DNA of 64,000 bases. Source: Nitrospira sp. (GTDB taxonomy: Bacteria > Nitrospirota > Nitrospiria > Nitrospirales > Nitrospiraceae). The stretch is taken from the NCBI GenBank assembly GCA_030123565.1, contig CP126122.1:4168800-4232799 (forward strand). The letters are read 5' to 3'. Of the stretch, positions 53,141 to 62,700 are shown in pieces. The first letter of the stretch is position 1, and every line of letters begins with the position of its first letter. The notes under the pieces are model-generated. The model was not told the DNA's origin, searched no databases, and saw nothing but the letters and a program-made list of their open reading frames with translations. A program made the translations under genes and the position numbers.

Positions 53141-53180
53141 CTATAGTCGTAAGCTATAGAATATATGAAAATAATATATT
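53141..53180. promoter_or_regulatory. Two AT-rich inverted repeats, likely LysR binding region
   Basis: IR1 is CTATAG-N7-CTATAG (53141-53159). IR2 is AATATAT-N7-ATATATT (53160-53180). Both have seven-base spacers, the centres are 20 bases apart (two helical turns), and the region is far more AT-rich than its surroundings. This is the expected layout for a tetrameric LysR regulator at a divergent promoter. Confidence 0.6.
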
Positions 53181-53302
53181 GGACGTATAGAGCATAGCTC
53201 CCCTATCGTCTGGGGTCAACCGGGCTGTCGCCGGTTGAATGTTCTGCCCGTGGCGGGCAGGGGCGACGAGCAGCCGGTCATTTATCACAGGGGAGGCACA
53301 TG

Positions 53303-53782
53303 ATGGGATTGAAGTATTGCAGAATGGGGTTGGCCCTGTGCGGGGTACTGGCGGTGCTCACCGGCTGTGCCGAATCCGGAAGGATGGACGGCGCGGGGCG
53401 CTCGGTAGCCGGTCCCGTGGCGACGAAGTCGCTCTACGAGCGTTTGGGGGGGAAGCCAGCCATTACGGCGGTCGTCGATCAGTTTGTGGCCAACGTCGCG
53501 GCAGATGGCCGGATCAACGGACGATTTGCGACGACGGACATTCCCAAGTTGAAAGGTCATCTCGTGGACCAGGTGTGTAGTGCGACGGGCGGTCCCTGTA
53601 CCTACCAGGGCCGTGATATGAAGCACACCCATGTCGGAATGCAAATCAGCACGGCGGATTTCAAGGCGCTCGTCCAGGATCTCGTAGCAGCTCTCGACAA
53701 GTTCAATGTGCCGGCAGGGGAGAAAAGCGAACTCCTGGCACTTCTCGGCCCCATGCAGAAAGACATTGTTGAGGTTCCGTAA
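53303..53782 (+). CDS. Truncated haemoglobin with lipoprotein signal
   Basis: A 159-residue protein. Residues 43-155 are a group 1 truncated globin: SLYERLGGKPAITAVVDQFV, INGRFATTDIPKLKGHLVDQ, and the proximal His110 in MKHTHVGMQIS. The N-terminus is a lipoprotein signal with lipobox LTGC (Cys22). An exported, lipid-anchored globin is unusual, since these proteins are normally cytosolic. Possible roles in NO or nitrite-related chemistry are inference. ATG 53303 is preferred for its spacing to GGGAGG. Confidence 0.85.
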   Translation: MGLKYCRMGLALCGVLAVLTGCAESGRMDGAGRSVAGPVATKSLYERLGGKPAITAVVDQFVANVAADGRINGRFATTDIPKLKGHLVDQVCSATGGPCTYQGRDMKHTHVGMQISTADFKALVQDLVAALDKFNVPAGEKSELLALLGPMQKDIVEVP

Positions 53783-53844
53783 GGATGACGAAGCGGGGGG
53801 CCTGGAGACCGTTCCCCGCTCACCTGTGGCTATGGAGGAGAGAG

Positions 53845-54138
53845 CTAATCCAGCCGACTCGATTGGACGAGTGCGCTCGCCAGCTGTCGAAGGCGTTGAA
53901 AATAGCTCAGGCTGTCCTCCGTGAGGTCGTCGAGCAACGCATCCAGATCCGCCACGCAGTCTTCGAGAATGGCGATTCGCTGACCGTCCAATCCCTCCGG
54001 CCCATCGAGATAGAATACCGCGCACCCACCGATGACCGTATCCAAGGTCATCAGTTGCCCTTCGTGCGGGCTGGAAAAGTGAGGCCAGCCCTCGCGACTA
54101 TGGGCTTCCCACAGTGACGCGATAGATTCGTGGCTCAT
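53845..54138 (-). CDS. Hypothetical protein
   Basis: A 97-residue acidic protein: a short beta part (MTLDTVIGGCAVFYLDGPEG) and a C-terminal helix (VADLDALLDDLTEDSLSYFQ). The overlapping plus-strand frame (53785-54117) is less protein-like. No strong ribosome-binding site, no family recognised. Confidence 0.5.
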   Translation of the reverse strand: MSHESIASLWEAHSREGWPHFSSPHEGQLMTLDTVIGGCAVFYLDGPEGLDGQRIAILEDCVADLDALLDDLTEDSLSYFQRLRQLASALVQSSRLD

Positions 54139-54236
54139 GAAGGTTATCTCGATCGAGAGCGGTCAGGATGAATGGTCATCGCTTCGCCAACCCTAACGCA
54201 TGCAGGGGGAGAACAGCAAGCGTGGCAGCGCGGGTT

Positions 54237-55493
54237 TTAAGGGTACAAACCTCGCTGGAGATGCGCTTGGGCCACCTTATCGATGCCCGACATCAAGGCC
54301 GCCATCCGCATCGTCGTACGTTTCTCGGTTGAAAAATGCAACGTCCTGTGGAAGGCGTTGGTGATGAGGTCCTGCAGCCGGTCTTGAATGTCTTTGGCCT
54401 TCCAGAAGAAGCGCTGCACGTCCTGCACCCATTCGAAATAGGACACGATCACGCCTCCCGAATTCGCCAGGATGTCGGGAATGACAAACACCCCCTTGTC
54501 GGTCAGGATGCGATCGGCCTCCAAGGTTGTCGGACCGTTGGCGCCTTCAGCCAGGATTCGGCAGCGCAACTTGGACGCGTTGGTTTCGGTGATTTGTTCG
54601 GAGAGCGCGGCAGGGACCAGCACCGTGCAGTCCAGTTGTAGCAGCTCCTCGTTGGTGATGGACTCGCCCAGTTTGGTCTCGCGGAGCGGTTCGTGTTTCT
54701 CTCGATAGCGGCGCAGCAATTCCGGAATGTCCAAGCCCTTGGCGTTATAGAGACCGCCGGTGACGTCGCTGACGGCCACCACCCGTGCGCCGACCTGCTG
54801 CATGATCAAGGCGGTGTGGGACCCCACATTGCCGAATCCCTGGATTGCGACGGTGGCGCCGGTCACGTTCAATTTCAGATGGCGCAATGCTTCCAAGGTG
54901 ACATAGACCACGCCTCGTCCGGTGGCCTCTTCGCGGCCGAGGCTGCCGCCGATCGACAAGGGCTTGCCCGTCACGACCCCCTGCACGGCATACCCGACCT
55001 GTTGGCTGTAGGTGTCCATGATCCAGGCCATGACCTGTTGATCCGTTCCCACATCCGGTGCTGGAACGTCCTTGTCCGGCCCGATCAAGGGGAAAATCTC
55101 CGCCGCATACCGCCTGGTGAGGCGTTGGAGTTCTCCACGGGTCAATCGCTTGGGATCCACCTTCACACCCCCCTTGGCTCCGCCGTACGGAAGGTCGGCC
55201 AGCGCGCATTTCCACGTCATCCACATGGAGAGTGCGGCGACCTCACCGAGGTTCACGCCTGGATGGTAACGAATGCCGCCCTTGGAGGGGCCGCGCGCCG
55301 TGTCGTGCTGGACCCGATACCCGGTGAAGACTTCCACTCGGCCGTCATCCATCCGCACCGGTACGCTGACGATCAGCGACCGCTGCGGCAACGTGAGTCG
55401 CTGGCGCAGGTTGGCATCCAAGTGCATCGCTTCCGCCGCTTCGTTGAACTGGGCGACGGCGAGTCGAAAGGTGTGGGTGTCGAGTTCATTCAT
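54237..55493 (-). CDS. gdhA: Glutamate dehydrogenase
   Basis: A 418-residue enzyme of the Glu/Leu/Phe/Val dehydrogenase family: PSKGGIRYHPGVNLGEVAAL, the catalytic Lys in LPYGGAKGGVKVDP, and the Rossmann domain VAIQGFGNVGSHTALIM. The length fits the hexameric NAD/NADP enzymes. ATG 55493 has AAGGAG nine bases upstream; a longer frame overlaps lipB further. It interconverts glutamate with 2-oxoglutarate and ammonia and is the last gene of the htrA-lipB-gdhA block. Confidence 0.93.
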   Translation of the reverse strand: MNELDTHTFRLAVAQFNEAAEAMHLDANLRQRLTLPQRSLIVSVPVRMDDGRVEVFTGYRVQHDTARGPSKGGIRYHPGVNLGEVAALSMWMTWKCALADLPYGGAKGGVKVDPKRLTRGELQRLTRRYAAEIFPLIGPDKDVPAPDVGTDQQVMAWIMDTYSQQVGYAVQGVVTGKPLSIGGSLGREEATGRGVVYVTLEALRHLKLNVTGATVAIQGFGNVGSHTALIMQQVGARVVAVSDVTGGLYNAKGLDIPELLRRYREKHEPLRETKLGESITNEELLQLDCTVLVPAALSEQITETNASKLRCRILAEGANGPTTLEADRILTDKGVFVIPDILANSGGVIVSYFEWVQDVQRFFWKAKDIQDRLQDLITNAFHRTLHFSTEKRTTMRMAALMSGIDKVAQAHLQRGLYP

Positions 55494-56325
55494 TACGGCA
55501 CTCCTTACGGATGAATTGCGCATTGTTGGGTGCGCTCACGAGAGCACCCGTTGGCTGTTCGACGAGGGAAGCCAAACGCTCAGGACCGATGGTCTCGGTC
55601 CAGATGAGATGAAACCGTTCGGCAAAGTCGGCGGCGATTCGTTGCCGCACGGCGCTCACATCGGGCGTGGTCCCCAGGAGCGCCGCCATGGAGGTGACGT
55701 GGCAGTCAACAATTCCGCAGGGGACGATGTGTGAAAAGGGGGTCAGGTCCATGGAGACATTCAAGGCGAAACCATGGGTCGTGATGCCTTGCGAAATACG
55801 GACCCCGATAGAGGCGATCTTGGACGGCTTATCGCTTCCGACCCACACACCGGGCAGGCGTTCCAGGCGATGGCCGGCGATTCCCCACTCGGCCAGGGTG
55901 GCGATGAGTACATCCTCCAGCCTACGGACATAGGCCTTCGGTCCCGCACAGTGGTCGGAGAGCCGGAGGACGGGGTATCCGACCACTTGACCTGGTCCAT
56001 GGTAGGTGATCGAACCGCCTCGCTCCGTTCGAAGGACGGGAATGCCGGTCCGCTGCGCCAGGTTGCCTTCTCCAGGCCAGTGGTGGTCTTTGGTCGTACG
56101 CCCGGCGGTAAAGACGGGAGGATGTTCCATCAGCAGGAGCAGGTCGCGGCAGTGGTCGGCTGCTCGCTCTCTATGGCAGGTCCGTTGCAGATTCCAGGCC
56201 TCTTCGTAGAGGAGGCAGTCGCAACGGACCAACGTTCCTGGTCGAGGTATCCCATCGCATGTCCGATCCTGCGAAGATAGGGTTGGGGTGACCGGTTGAG
56301 TCTGGACGATTTGATCCTGTGTCAT
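55486..56325 (-). CDS. lipB: Octanoyl-ACP:protein transferase (LipB)
   Basis: A 279-residue enzyme that moves octanoyl from ACP to lipoate-dependent proteins. The family core is present: LLLLMEHPPVFTAGRTTKDH, ERGGSITYHGPGQVVGYPVL, KIASIGVRISQGITTHGFAL and the catalytic Cys in IVPCGIVDCHVTSM. Extensions of about 25 residues at each end make it longer than typical LipB (about 215). The stop overlaps gdhA by eight bases. Confidence 0.92.
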   Translation of the reverse strand: MTQDQIVQTQPVTPTLSSQDRTCDGIPRPGTLVRCDCLLYEEAWNLQRTCHRERAADHCRDLLLLMEHPPVFTAGRTTKDHHWPGEGNLAQRTGIPVLRTERGGSITYHGPGQVVGYPVLRLSDHCAGPKAYVRRLEDVLIATLAEWGIAGHRLERLPGVWVGSDKPSKIASIGVRISQGITTHGFALNVSMDLTPFSHIVPCGIVDCHVTSMAALLGTTPDVSAVRQRIAADFAERFHLIWTETIGPERLASLVEQPTGALVSAPNNAQFIRKECRNE

Positions 56326-56328
56326 CGA

Positions 56329-57405
<1,077 letters not shown>

Positions 57406-57467
57406 GGAAAAACGGTCCTTTCGTCGGCGCATTCTCTCACAACAGCGGGGAGGGCGAAAGCGCGCTC

Positions 57468-57504
57468 AAAACGACACGGGCGAGGTGGTGGCCTCGCCCG
57501 TGTC
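57468..57504 (-). terminator. Terminator of the sigma-factor gene
   Basis: GACACGGGCGAGG (57473-57485) pairs perfectly with CCTCGCCCGTGTC (57492-57504) over 13 bases. On the minus strand the stem is followed by GTTTTG. It lies 30 bases after the sigma-factor stop and before htrA. Confidence 0.8.
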
Positions 57505-57533
57505 GCAACCGATGTGATGGCCCCATGTCGCCG

Positions 57534-58787
57534 TTACTTGATCGCCGCGAACATCTCCTTGACCATGGGGGTCTTGAGTTTCTTGAGCGCCTTGGCTTCG
57601 ATCTGGCGAATCCGCTCGCGTGTGACCGACAGGTGTTGCCCCACCTGCTCAAGGGTGCGGGCCTGATCTTCGCCGATGCCGAACCGCAATCGGATCACGG
57701 TTTGTTCCCTCGGGGTCAAGGTGCCGAGGATCCGATCCATTTCGCGGGTGAGTTCCGTACGGTTCACATGGGCATCCGGCGGGACCGCCTGCTGGTCGGG
57801 CAGCAGTTCGCCCAGTTCCGTACCTCCGTCGCCGACTCGATGTTCCAGCGCCACCGGCTCCTGGAACGCCTGAATCGTTTCATGCAGGCGGTCGGGCCGC
57901 ATGCGCATGCTGAAGGCCACCTCTTCCAGCCTCGGCTGGCGCCCCAACTGCTGCACGAGCCGGCGTGACGCCCGGAGAATACGATTCGAAGCTTCCGTCT
58001 GGTGGACAGGAATACGGATCGTGCGTGACTGGTCGGCCAATGACCGGGTAATGCCCTGTCGGATCCACCAGGTGGCGTAAGTGCTGAATTTGAACCCCTT
58101 CCGATATTGGTACCGCTCGGCCGCTTTCATCAAGCCGATATTGCCTTCTTGCACCAGATCCAGGAGCGTGAGCCCACGACCGGTATAATGTTTCGCCACA
58201 TCCACGACCAGCCGCAGGTTGCAACGTACCAATTCGTCTTTGGCGGTTTCCAAGGTGATGCGAGCCGTCCGCAGCTGTTCCAGGCAGGCCTCCAGTTCCT
58301 TCTGGACCGAGGCGGCATATTTCCCTCCGCTTCCCGCCTCCCGTCGCAGCTGTTCCAGCGAGGTTTCCGCTTCATTGAGAGCCAGTGCCGAGAGTCCGCT
58401 CAGCTTCCGCACCGTCTGCAACGTCTGGATGCATTCGATGGTGTGCTCCGTCCGTTTCAGGCGACCGGCGGCTTTGGCGGCCTGTTGCAGCGCCTGGCGA
58501 ATCCGGCGCGTGCCGAGGTCGATGTGTTTCGCCAGGGCGATCTCTTCATTCCGTTCAAGGAGCCGGCGTTCGCCGAAGGAACGGAAATATAATGATTCCA
58601 AGAGAAAGGGCGCAGATGTCGAACGAGAGGCCTTTTCCGGTGCAGCTTCTTCGATTTCTGTTTCCGGTTGATCGGCCTGAGCGATGCTCTCCAGCAGATC
58701 GCTGGCTTCCGGATCATCGGCATCAGGGTCCACCTGCACCGCAACCGTTGGTTCTGTATCGTCGTGAATCGCGAGGGACTCTTTCAT
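57534..58787 (-). CDS. Sigma-70 family RNA polymerase sigma factor
   Basis: A 417-residue sigma factor. After an acidic N-terminus (residues 1-60) come region 1.2 and a helical insert (about 90-190), region 2 ([60 protein letters not shown]), region 3 and region 4 ([40 protein letters not shown]). Regions 2 and 4 are of the housekeeping/RpoS type. The short length and lack of a full region 1.1 suggest group 2 (stress or stationary phase) rather than primary RpoD. Confidence 0.88.
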   Translation of the reverse strand: MKESLAIHDDTEPTVAVQVDPDADDPEASDLLESIAQADQPETEIEEAAPEKASRSTSAPFLLESLYFRSFGERRLLERNEEIALAKHIDLGTRRIRQALQQAAKAAGRLKRTEHTIECIQTLQTVRKLSGLSALALNEAETSLEQLRREAGSGGKYAASVQKELEACLEQLRTARITLETAKDELVRCNLRLVVDVAKHYTGRGLTLLDLVQEGNIGLMKAAERYQYRKGFKFSTYATWWIRQGITRSLADQSRTIRIPVHQTEASNRILRASRRLVQQLGRQPRLEEVAFSMRMRPDRLHETIQAFQEPVALEHRVGDGGTELGELLPDQQAVPPDAHVNRTELTREMDRILGTLTPREQTVIRLRFGIGEDQARTLEQVGQHLSVTRERIRQIEAKALKKLKTPMVKEMFAAIK

Positions 58788-59113
58788 AAATCATCACCCC
58801 TCTTCCCCGTCCTGGGGAGGTTTGCTCTCTGACTGCTTGGAGAGGCCTTAGGCAACCACTACATTAGAGACAGGTTCCTGAGAAAAGGATTCGTCCTATT
58901 TTCCCACTCTTTTGCCGCTTCTGTCAGAGATACTACGAGACAGGGAGCGGCTTGGATGACCTGGAAAAGAAGATAGGGACTCTCTCTGAACTGTCAAGGG
59001 GATCGGCAGTGCGATCAGTGATGACTCGTATGACGGGAAGGATGGAGAGGTGAGGAGCGTGACGGGATTGGTTCGGTTGAAAACCCATCGTCAGTCTCCT
59101 AGAATGCCGAGTT
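58788..59113. other. Divergent intergenic region between sigma factor and trmI
   Basis: No gene seen. The right end holds the trmI promoter (59077-59105). The sigma-factor promoter is expected here on the other strand but no convincing match was found. Confidence 0.5.
59077..59105 (+). promoter_or_regulatory. Promoter of trmI, giving a nearly leaderless mRNA
   Basis: TTGAAA (59077-59082), 17 bases, TAGAAT (59100-59105); 5 of 6 matches in each box. The start would be near 59112 with ATG at 59114, and no Shine-Dalgarno sequence lies in front. Confidence 0.6.
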
Positions 59114-59998
59114 ATGGCACAACTGAAAAACGGCGAACGGGTCCACCTCGTGGATAAGAAGGGCCGCCAGTATGCCCTGATGTTAAAGGCCGGCGATACC
59201 TATCACTTCAGCGGCGAGACGATTTCGCACGACGAGCTGATCGGCAAGCCGGACGGTTCGATCGTGACCCTCTCCAGAGGCAAGCGATTTCTGGCGTTAC
59301 GACCGACGTTTGGGGAGTATGTCCTCAAAATGCCCCGCGGGGCGCAGGTGTTGTATCCCAAGGACCTGTCTCTGATCCCGATGTGGGCCGATGTCTATCC
59401 TGGCGCGCGGGTGTTTGAGGCGGGAACAGGATCGGGGGCGCTCACGATGGCCCTGTTGCGTGCCGTGGGTACGACCGGACTGGTCGTGAGTTATGAGGTC
59501 CGCGACGATTTTGCCCGCACGGCGCTGACGAACATCGAACGGTACATGGGGCCGGTGTCCACCCTGATGCCCTGCCGAAAGAATGCCTATGAGGGCATCG
59601 ATGTGCTCGAAGACGGGCGCCCGTTCGATCGTCTCGTACTGGATCTGCCGGAACCCTGGCAGGTGGTGCCGCATGCCGCGACAGTGTTGCGTTCCGGCGG
59701 CATCTATCTGAGTTTCGTGCCGACCATCCCGCAAGTCATGCAAACCGTGGAGGCGCTGGAACGGACCGCGGTGTTCGGCATGGTCGAGACCTTTGAAACC
59801 CTGCTCAGAACCTGGTCGATCCAGGGGCGCAGTGTCCGTCCCGACCATCGGATGGTGGCCCATTCCGGTTTCATTACCGTCGCGAGGAAGGTTGAAGCCG
59901 GCTGGTGGTCGCATGCCGGGAGGGCGACCGCAACCGCGACAGAGCCTGCCGGCGAGGGTGAGCAGGAAGGACAGGAGGAGGGGGAGTCGAACGCATGA
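59114..59998 (+). CDS. trmI: tRNA (adenine-58-N1)-methyltransferase
   Basis: A 294-residue SAM-dependent enzyme. A small N-terminal beta domain precedes the Rossmann core with VFEAGTGSGALTMALLRAVG (SAM site), and RLVLDLPEPWQVVPHA (catalytic Asp in the DLPEPW segment). Length and motifs match TrmI of bacteria and archaea; A58 methylation stabilises the tRNA T-loop. The stop overlaps the SDR gene (ATGA). Confidence 0.92.
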   Translation: MAQLKNGERVHLVDKKGRQYALMLKAGDTYHFSGETISHDELIGKPDGSIVTLSRGKRFLALRPTFGEYVLKMPRGAQVLYPKDLSLIPMWADVYPGARVFEAGTGSGALTMALLRAVGTTGLVVSYEVRDDFARTALTNIERYMGPVSTLMPCRKNAYEGIDVLEDGRPFDRLVLDLPEPWQVVPHAATVLRSGGIYLSFVPTIPQVMQTVEALERTAVFGMVETFETLLRTWSIQGRSVRPDHRMVAHSGFITVARKVEAGWWSHAGRATATATEPAGEGEQEGQEEGESNA

Positions 59999-60756
59999 AT
60001 CGGTTGCAGGGGAAAGTAGCCATCATTACCGGGGGCAACGCAGGAATCGGGGAGGCGATCGCCAAGCTGTTCGCGGACGAAGGGGCCTCCGTCGTCGTGA
60101 CCGGCCGCCGGAAAGAAGAGCTTGATCGCGTCGTGAAGGGGATCGGTGTGAACGGGGGCCGGGCCTTGGCCGTCGTCGGATCGGTCACGGATGAGAAACA
60201 CGTGCAGGATGTGGTTGCGCAGACCCTCCGCACCTTCGGTAAACTCCACATCCTCGTGAACAATGCCGGGATCGGCGATTTCGGCAAGCGGCTGCATGAA
60301 ACGGACGATGCGACCTGGATGAATGTGTTGGACATCAACCTCACAGGGGTCTTCCGGATGACGCGGGCGGCGGTCCCCGAGATCATCAAGAGCGGCGGCG
60401 GCGCGATCATCAATATTTCCACCGTGGCCAGCCTGGTCGGGATTCGAGGCCTACCGGCCTATGCCGCGTCGAAAGGCGGGCTGGATGCGTTGACCAGGTC
60501 GATCGCCGTCGATTATGCCTCCGACAACATCCGGTGCAACGTGGTCAACCCCGGTTTGGTGGACACACCCATGGCGGCATCGTTGATGAACGACCCTGCC
60601 AGGCTCGACCCTATCCTGGCGCACTATGCCATTCGGCGGCCCGGCAAGCCCGAAGAGGTGGCGAAGATGGTGCTGTATCTGGCCTCCGATGAGGCGACCT
60701 GGGTGACCGGAGCGACGTTCTCCATCGACGGAGGCATGACCATCAGCAAAGGGTGA
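59995..60756 (+). CDS. Short-chain dehydrogenase/reductase
   Basis: A 253-residue classical SDR: cofactor site ITGGNAGIGEAIAKLF, NNAG at about residue 90, and the catalytic YAASK with Ser upstream (INISTVASL). The C-terminal WVTGATFSIDGGMTI is typical of FabG-like reductases. An Arg-Arg-Lys after the second strand (TGRRKE) suggests NADPH preference. Substrate unknown. Confidence 0.9.
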   Translation: MNRLQGKVAIITGGNAGIGEAIAKLFADEGASVVVTGRRKEELDRVVKGIGVNGGRALAVVGSVTDEKHVQDVVAQTLRTFGKLHILVNNAGIGDFGKRLHETDDATWMNVLDINLTGVFRMTRAAVPEIIKSGGGAIINISTVASLVGIRGLPAYAASKGGLDALTRSIAVDYASDNIRCNVVNPGLVDTPMAASLMNDPARLDPILAHYAIRRPGKPEEVAKMVLYLASDEATWVTGATFSIDGGMTISKG

Positions 60757-60845
60757 GTGGGAGAAGGCGACGGCTTGTCGCGGCCTGGGACGATGACCTC
60801 ACGGATGGTGCTGTGACGCAAGTCGCCGGAAGCGAGGAGGCGATC

Positions 60846-61175
60846 ATGAGTCTTCTGCCACGTCTGGGCGCAGTCATTGTTGCGACCTTCTTCTTGGCCG
60901 CCATCCTCTGTGGGATGCCGGAATCAGATCCGGCGCGGGCGGAGGCCGGAACGGAGTTCGTGGGGACGGTCCTGTCGGTGGACATGTCATCCGGAAAGTT
61001 CGCCGTCAAGAAAGACGGCGGCGGAAGCCGCTTCACCTTCGTGACCAATGACAAGACCCGTTTTGAGGGCGGGCCGAAGACCATCAAGGACCTCAAAAAA
61101 GACGATCATGTGGCGGTGTTGTATCACGTGCAGGGACCTCAGTACGTGGCGATGACCGTCACGCTCAAGAAGTAA
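60846..61175 (+). CDS. Small secreted beta-rich protein (DUF5666-like)
   Basis: A 109-residue protein from ATG 60846, five bases after GAGGAGG. The signal peptide (VIVATFFLAAILCG) precedes an OB-like region: FVGTVLSVDMSSGKFAVKKD, RFTFVTNDKTRFEGG and DHVAVLYHVQGPQYVAMTVT. Such domains occur in exported proteins of unknown function. It is 13 bases from aroE. Confidence 0.7.
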   Translation: MSLLPRLGAVIVATFFLAAILCGMPESDPARAEAGTEFVGTVLSVDMSSGKFAVKKDGGGSRFTFVTNDKTRFEGGPKTIKDLKKDDHVAVLYHVQGPQYVAMTVTLKK

Positions 61176-61188
61176 AAGGCGCTTGCCC

Positions 61189-62043
61189 ATGGATATCACG
61201 GTGCAGACTCAATGGTGCGGCATCATCGGCAATCCGGTGGAACACTCGCTTTCACCGGCCATTCACAATGCGGCCTTTCAGAAAGTGGGGCTCAATCTGG
61301 TGTATCTGGCCTTTCGCGTGGAGTCCATCGGTGACGCCCTGAAAGGGGTACGGGCTCTGGGCAATGCGAGAGGGTTCAGCGTAACGATCCCACACAAGGT
61401 GGCGGCGATTCCGTTTTTGGACGAAGTGGAACCCACCGCAAAACATATCGGCGCGATCAATACCATCCTGGTCGAAGACGGGAAGCTGAAGGGGTACAAC
61501 ACGGATGCCTCCGGCGCGTTACGCGCCTTGAAAGAAGGCGGTGCTCTGCTCGACGGTCACCGGGTGTTGATTTTGGGTTCCGGAGGAGCAGCCAGGGCGA
61601 TTGCCTTCGCGCTGACGGCGGGATCCGGGATCGCTGGTCTGACGATTCTCGGCATCGAAGAGGTCGAACGGCAGAAGCTGGTGAAGGATTTGAGAGGGAA
61701 GACGGCGATTCCCATCGAAGACGGTCCGCTGACCTTGGACATGCTCCGCAACTGGGTGCCGCACGTGCGCACCTTGATCCATTGTACGCCGGTCGGCATG
61801 TACCCTCGTGTGGACGAGTCCTGTGTGCCGGCGAATCTCTTCAGACCGGAACTGACGGTGATGGATATCGTCTACAATCCGCGCGAGACGAAATTACTGC
61901 AGGAAGCGAAGGCGGCCGGTTGTCGGACCATTCCAGGGCTGGAGATGTTCCTCAATCAAGCGGTGCTGCAATTCGAACTCTGGACCAAACACTCGGCCCC
62001 GACCGATGTGATGCGGCACGTGCTGGAGTCCCGCTTTGAGTGA
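61189..62043 (+). CDS. aroE: Shikimate dehydrogenase (NADP)
   Basis: A 284-residue enzyme: substrate site GIIGNPVEHSLSPAIHNAAF, catalytic Lys in VTIPHKVAAIPFLDEV, INTILVEDGKLKGYNTDASG and the cofactor motif VLILGSGGAARAIAFAL. ATG 61189 is used; a TTG at 61183 is possible. It reduces 3-dehydroshikimate to shikimate for the aromatic pathway encoded at 36844-42344. Confidence 0.95.
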   Translation: MDITVQTQWCGIIGNPVEHSLSPAIHNAAFQKVGLNLVYLAFRVESIGDALKGVRALGNARGFSVTIPHKVAAIPFLDEVEPTAKHIGAINTILVEDGKLKGYNTDASGALRALKEGGALLDGHRVLILGSGGAARAIAFALTAGSGIAGLTILGIEEVERQKLVKDLRGKTAIPIEDGPLTLDMLRNWVPHVRTLIHCTPVGMYPRVDESCVPANLFRPELTVMDIVYNPRETKLLQEAKAAGCRTIPGLEMFLNQAVLQFELWTKHSAPTDVMRHVLESRFE

Positions 62044-62097
62044 AGGGTCGGGCGTCTGCTCGGATCAAAGGCCCGCATCGGCCATCCCTTTCTAACC

Positions 62098-62628
62098 ATG
62101 GAACCCCGCAAAAATCTCGTCTTGATCGGTTATCGAGGGACCGGCAAAAGCACGGTCGGAAAGATCCTGGCTCGGAGGCTACATCGTCGGCTGGTATCCA
62201 CGGATGCCGAGGTGGTGAAGCGGGCCGCATTGTCCATTCCCGAGATCGTGAAACAGTTCGGTTGGGAACATTTTCGCGACCTGGAGTCGGCCGTGTGCCG
62301 GGACTTTGCCGCGGAGGAACAATTGATCATCGACACCGGCGGCGGCGCCATCTTGCGGCCTGAAAATGCGGATGGGCTGCGACGCACCGGGACGCTGGTC
62401 TGGCTCACAGCCACCGTAGAGACGATCACCCGCCGCATCGGCGGCGATACCCAGCGCCCGTCATTGACCGGCACGAAATCGTTTACGGACGAAATTCGTG
62501 AGGTATTGACCGAACGGACCCCGAAATACCAGGCGGCGGCCCACCACCTCGTGCCGACCGACGGCGTTTCTACGGCCGAGGTGGCGGAGCGTATCTTGGA
62601 GCTGATCTCGCACAAATCGACCGATTGA
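62098..62628 (+). CDS. aroK: Shikimate kinase
   Basis: A 176-residue P-loop kinase: VLIGYRGTGKSTVGKILARR (Walker A), substrate-binding VSTDAEVVKRA, FRDLESAVCRDF and IIDTGGGAILRPEN, plus the lid GDTQRPSLTG. It supplies shikimate-3-phosphate to AroA. It lies 54 bases after aroE, and its 3' end is followed closely by tRNA-Arg. Confidence 0.95.
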   Translation: MEPRKNLVLIGYRGTGKSTVGKILARRLHRRLVSTDAEVVKRAALSIPEIVKQFGWEHFRDLESAVCRDFAAEEQLIIDTGGGAILRPENADGLRRTGTLVWLTATVETITRRIGGDTQRPSLTGTKSFTDEIREVLTERTPKYQAAAHHLVPTDGVSTAEVAERILELISHKSTD

Positions 62629-62700
62629 TTCCCCCAAGGTGTCCATCGGCGAGGGTGGCCTACCTTCGCTATTCTTGACAACACCTCGGCAACATGGTTC

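Noticed and set aside
53785-54117. 110-residue plus-strand frame following the globin gene
   Set aside because: It has no strong ribosome-binding site or domain and overlaps the minus-strand frame at 53845-54138, which reads more like a protein.
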